DNA from: Strix aluco
Lineage: Eukaryota > Chordata > Aves > Strigiformes > Strigidae
Length of the DNA: 64,000 nucleotides
Reading direction: 5' to 3'
Assembly (NCBI RefSeq): GCF_031877795.1
Contig: NC_133931.1
Location: 129,308,621-129,372,620, forward strand
The position numbers and the translations under genes were made by a program. Positions within the stretch are counted from its first letter, which is position 1. Each line of letters starts with the position of its first letter. The notes under the pieces are model-generated. The model did not search any database, was not told the origin of the DNA, and was given only the letters and a program-made list of their open reading frames with translations. Positions 62,038-64,000 of this stretch are shown one piece after another.

Positions 62038-64000
62038 GAAAAACACAAATATGAGGGAGAAGATTTGAGTAAACTACAAGAAAAAGAAGCATTAGTTGAA
62101 AAGCTGGAAACAAAACTTGGAGAAGAAGAAAAAAATTCATTTCAGCTTAAGGAAAAATTATCAGATGTCAGTAAACTACTTGAAGAATCGAAAGAACAGA
62201 TTTCACTAAAGAACCAGGAGATAAGTAATATGAGAGTTGAACTTACCACCTACAAACAGAAAGAAAGACAATGTTCTGATGAAATAAAACAATTAATGGG
62301 AACTGTGGAAGAATTGCAGAAACGATGTTATAAAGACAGCCAGTCTGAAGCTGACATTGTGCAAAGAATGGAATTAGAAACACAAAGGAGACTGGCACAA
62401 CTTCAGGCTGAATTAGATGAAATGCATGGCCAGCAGATTGTACAAATGAAGCAAGAATTAATTAAGCAACATGCAATGGAAATAGAACAGCGTCTTTCAC
62501 AACAAAAAGTAGAATTGGAGAAAACTTCAAGTCTGTGTTTGAATGAGAATGTTAATAAAGATCAAATGCATTTAATGAATATTAAAATTAATGAATTGAA
62601 TGTGAAATTGCAAGATGCAGATAATGAAAGGGAAAAAATAAAGCAAGAATTGTCACAACAGATGGAGGTAATTTCAGCAGAGAAGTCTCTTCAACAAACT
62701 AAAATTGAAAATCTTTTCCAAGAACTGAATTTTTCAAGAGAGCAGGTTCAAAGAGCCAAACAAACTATAGTGGATATGGAATGTAGATTAAATGAAGCTG
62801 AAAAATACCATTTTTTGATTGAAGATTTAGAAACTCAGCTGGCTTCTGCCTCTGAATTTAGGAAGGAATTGGAATTAAAACATGAGGCAGAAGTCACAAA
62901 TTACAAAATAAAACTTGAAATGCTAGAAAGGGAGAAGGATGCAGTTTTGGACAGGATGGCAGAATCTCAAGAAGCAGAATTAGAGAGACTGAGAACAAAG
63001 CTCCTGTTTAGTCATGAAGAGGAACTTTCCAGACTTAAAGAAGACTTACAAAAAGAGCACATGGTGAACATGGAAAGCCTTAAAGATAACTTGAATATGC
63101 ACCATAAACAGCAGTTAGATGAGGTACAAAATGAAATGAGTCAAAAGATAGAAGCCATGCAATGTGAAAAGGACAACTTAATCACAAAGCAAAATCAGCT
63201 GATATTAGAGATTTCAAACCTAAAAGATTTACAGCAGTCTATTGTAAATTCTAAATCTGAAGAAATGACACTTCAAATCCTTGAGCTGCAGAAAGAGATT
63301 GAAGTGCTTAGGCAAGAGGAAAAAGAGAAAGGTACCCTTGAACAAGAAATTCAAGAGCTTCAGCTTAAAACTGAGTTGATGCAAGAACAAATGAGGGAAA
63401 GAGAAGATAGCCTTCAAAAAAAATGTTCAGAACTTGAAACACAAAATAACCTTCTTAAGGGGGAAAATAAAACTCTTGAAGAGAAATTAAAAAGTGTGTT
63501 GGTAAGCTCTGAAGAAAATGTAATTTTTAACAACAGCTCTAAGTCAGAAATTTTGGACTTGCAAAAAAGAGTAGAAAAGCTGATTACTGAAAATGAGGAA
63601 CTTAAAAAACAATACAGTCAACTCCAAGAGGATACTGAAAGGCAGAAGAGCACCTTTTCATTTACTGAAAAAAACCTTGAAGCTAGTTATAAAGAGCTGC
63701 AGAAAGAATGTGCAAGTCTTCTGAAGGCAAAAACTGAGTTAGAAGAGAACAAAAATAAGCAGGAAGCTGAGTATAAAAACAAACTTAGAGCTTTGAATGA
63801 AAAGCTTCACCGCTTACAAAGCAATAGACCAGTTTTATTTAAAACTAAAATTTCTGGTTTTGAAGGGAGTAAAGAAATCAAGGTGTCTGAGGCTGGAGAA
63901 GTTGTCGAGAAAGATGCAACAGAACTTATGGAAAAGCTTGAGGTTACTCAGCGTGAGAAACTGGAATTATCACTGAGACTTTCTGATCTCTCTGAACAGT
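62038..64000 (+). CDS. AKAP9: AKAP9 coding exon 8, 5' part of the giant coiled-coil exon (residues 310-963, continues)
   Basis: Open for 654 codons plus one base from acceptor TTTAAAG to the window edge, with no stop; I read every codon. It is almost pure coiled coil (Glu, Lys, Gln, Leu). Blocks nearly identical to mammalian AKAP9 include EEIKQLMGTVEELQKR-like (residues about 390-405), GQQIVQMKQELI, KHEAEVTNYKIKLEMLE, VLDRMAESQEAELERLR, EKDNLITKQNQLILEI, EEKEKGTLEQE and EVVEKDATELMEKLEVT. Between them are bird-specific stretches, for example after KQELIKQHAMEIEQ and around SSEENVIFNNSSKS. A similarly large exon follows the early small exons in human AKAP9. The known PKA RII-binding helices and PACT domain lie further 3', outside the window. 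Confidence 0.98.

Noticed and set aside
1-64000. tRNA, rRNA, CRISPR or prokaryotic-type operon
   Set aside because: No cloverleaf with A and B boxes, no spaced repeats and no dense ORF arrangement. The sequence is plainly vertebrate.

Overview
The window is vertebrate nuclear DNA, almost certainly from a bird. It carries several chicken-repeat-1 (CR1) LINE fragments with the typical octamer-like 3' ends, and avian endogenous-retrovirus solo LTRs of two very recognisable families. It is AT-rich, gene-poor DNA with one strong CpG island. The LTR families suggest a neoavian bird, but I cannot name the species.

One protein-coding gene is clearly present: the 5' part of AKAP9 (A-kinase anchoring protein 9; AKAP350/AKAP450/CG-NAP/yotiao), on the + strand. 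Positions 1 to about 13.6 kb are upstream intergenic DNA with no recognisable gene. It holds a possible old LTR (3320-3866), a CR1 fragment (4303-5360), a well-delimited 827-bp solo LTR with a GACTA target duplication (10097-10923) and a CR1 3' fragment (12923-13270). A CpG island (about 13640-14960) holds the promoter, a YY1-type initiator element, a short upstream ORF and coding exon 1 (14252-14299). Seven phase-0 introns follow. Coding exons 2 to 7 lie at 40930-41184, 49050-49094, 57052-57105, 57507-57677, 60191-60346 and 61031-61228. The giant exon 8 starts at 62038 and is still open at base 64000. Together they give 963 complete codons plus one base with no stop.

The encoded N-terminus begins with a short basic motif shared with pericentrin, continues with a lysine-rich stretch and low-complexity linker, and from about residue 135 is nearly continuous coiled coil. 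Known AKAP9 is a Golgi/centrosome scaffold for PKA, phosphatases, phosphodiesterase and gamma-tubulin complexes. Its PKA-binding helices and C-terminal PACT domain lie beyond this window.

Introns carry further CR1 pieces (25180-26060 sense; 34150-34660, 42726-42818 and 52255-53165 antisense), two antisense solo LTRs (37044-38182, 45326-45919) and a sense LTR 3' fragment (49462-49628). I found no tRNA, rRNA, CRISPR or second protein-coding gene. I saw no credible novel system. The best second looks are the frame-neutral exon architecture, a tandem splice acceptor at exon 7, the uORF/possible 5'UTR mini-intron, a G-quadruplex motif just after the first splice donor, and the LTR insertions around the promoter and in the introns.
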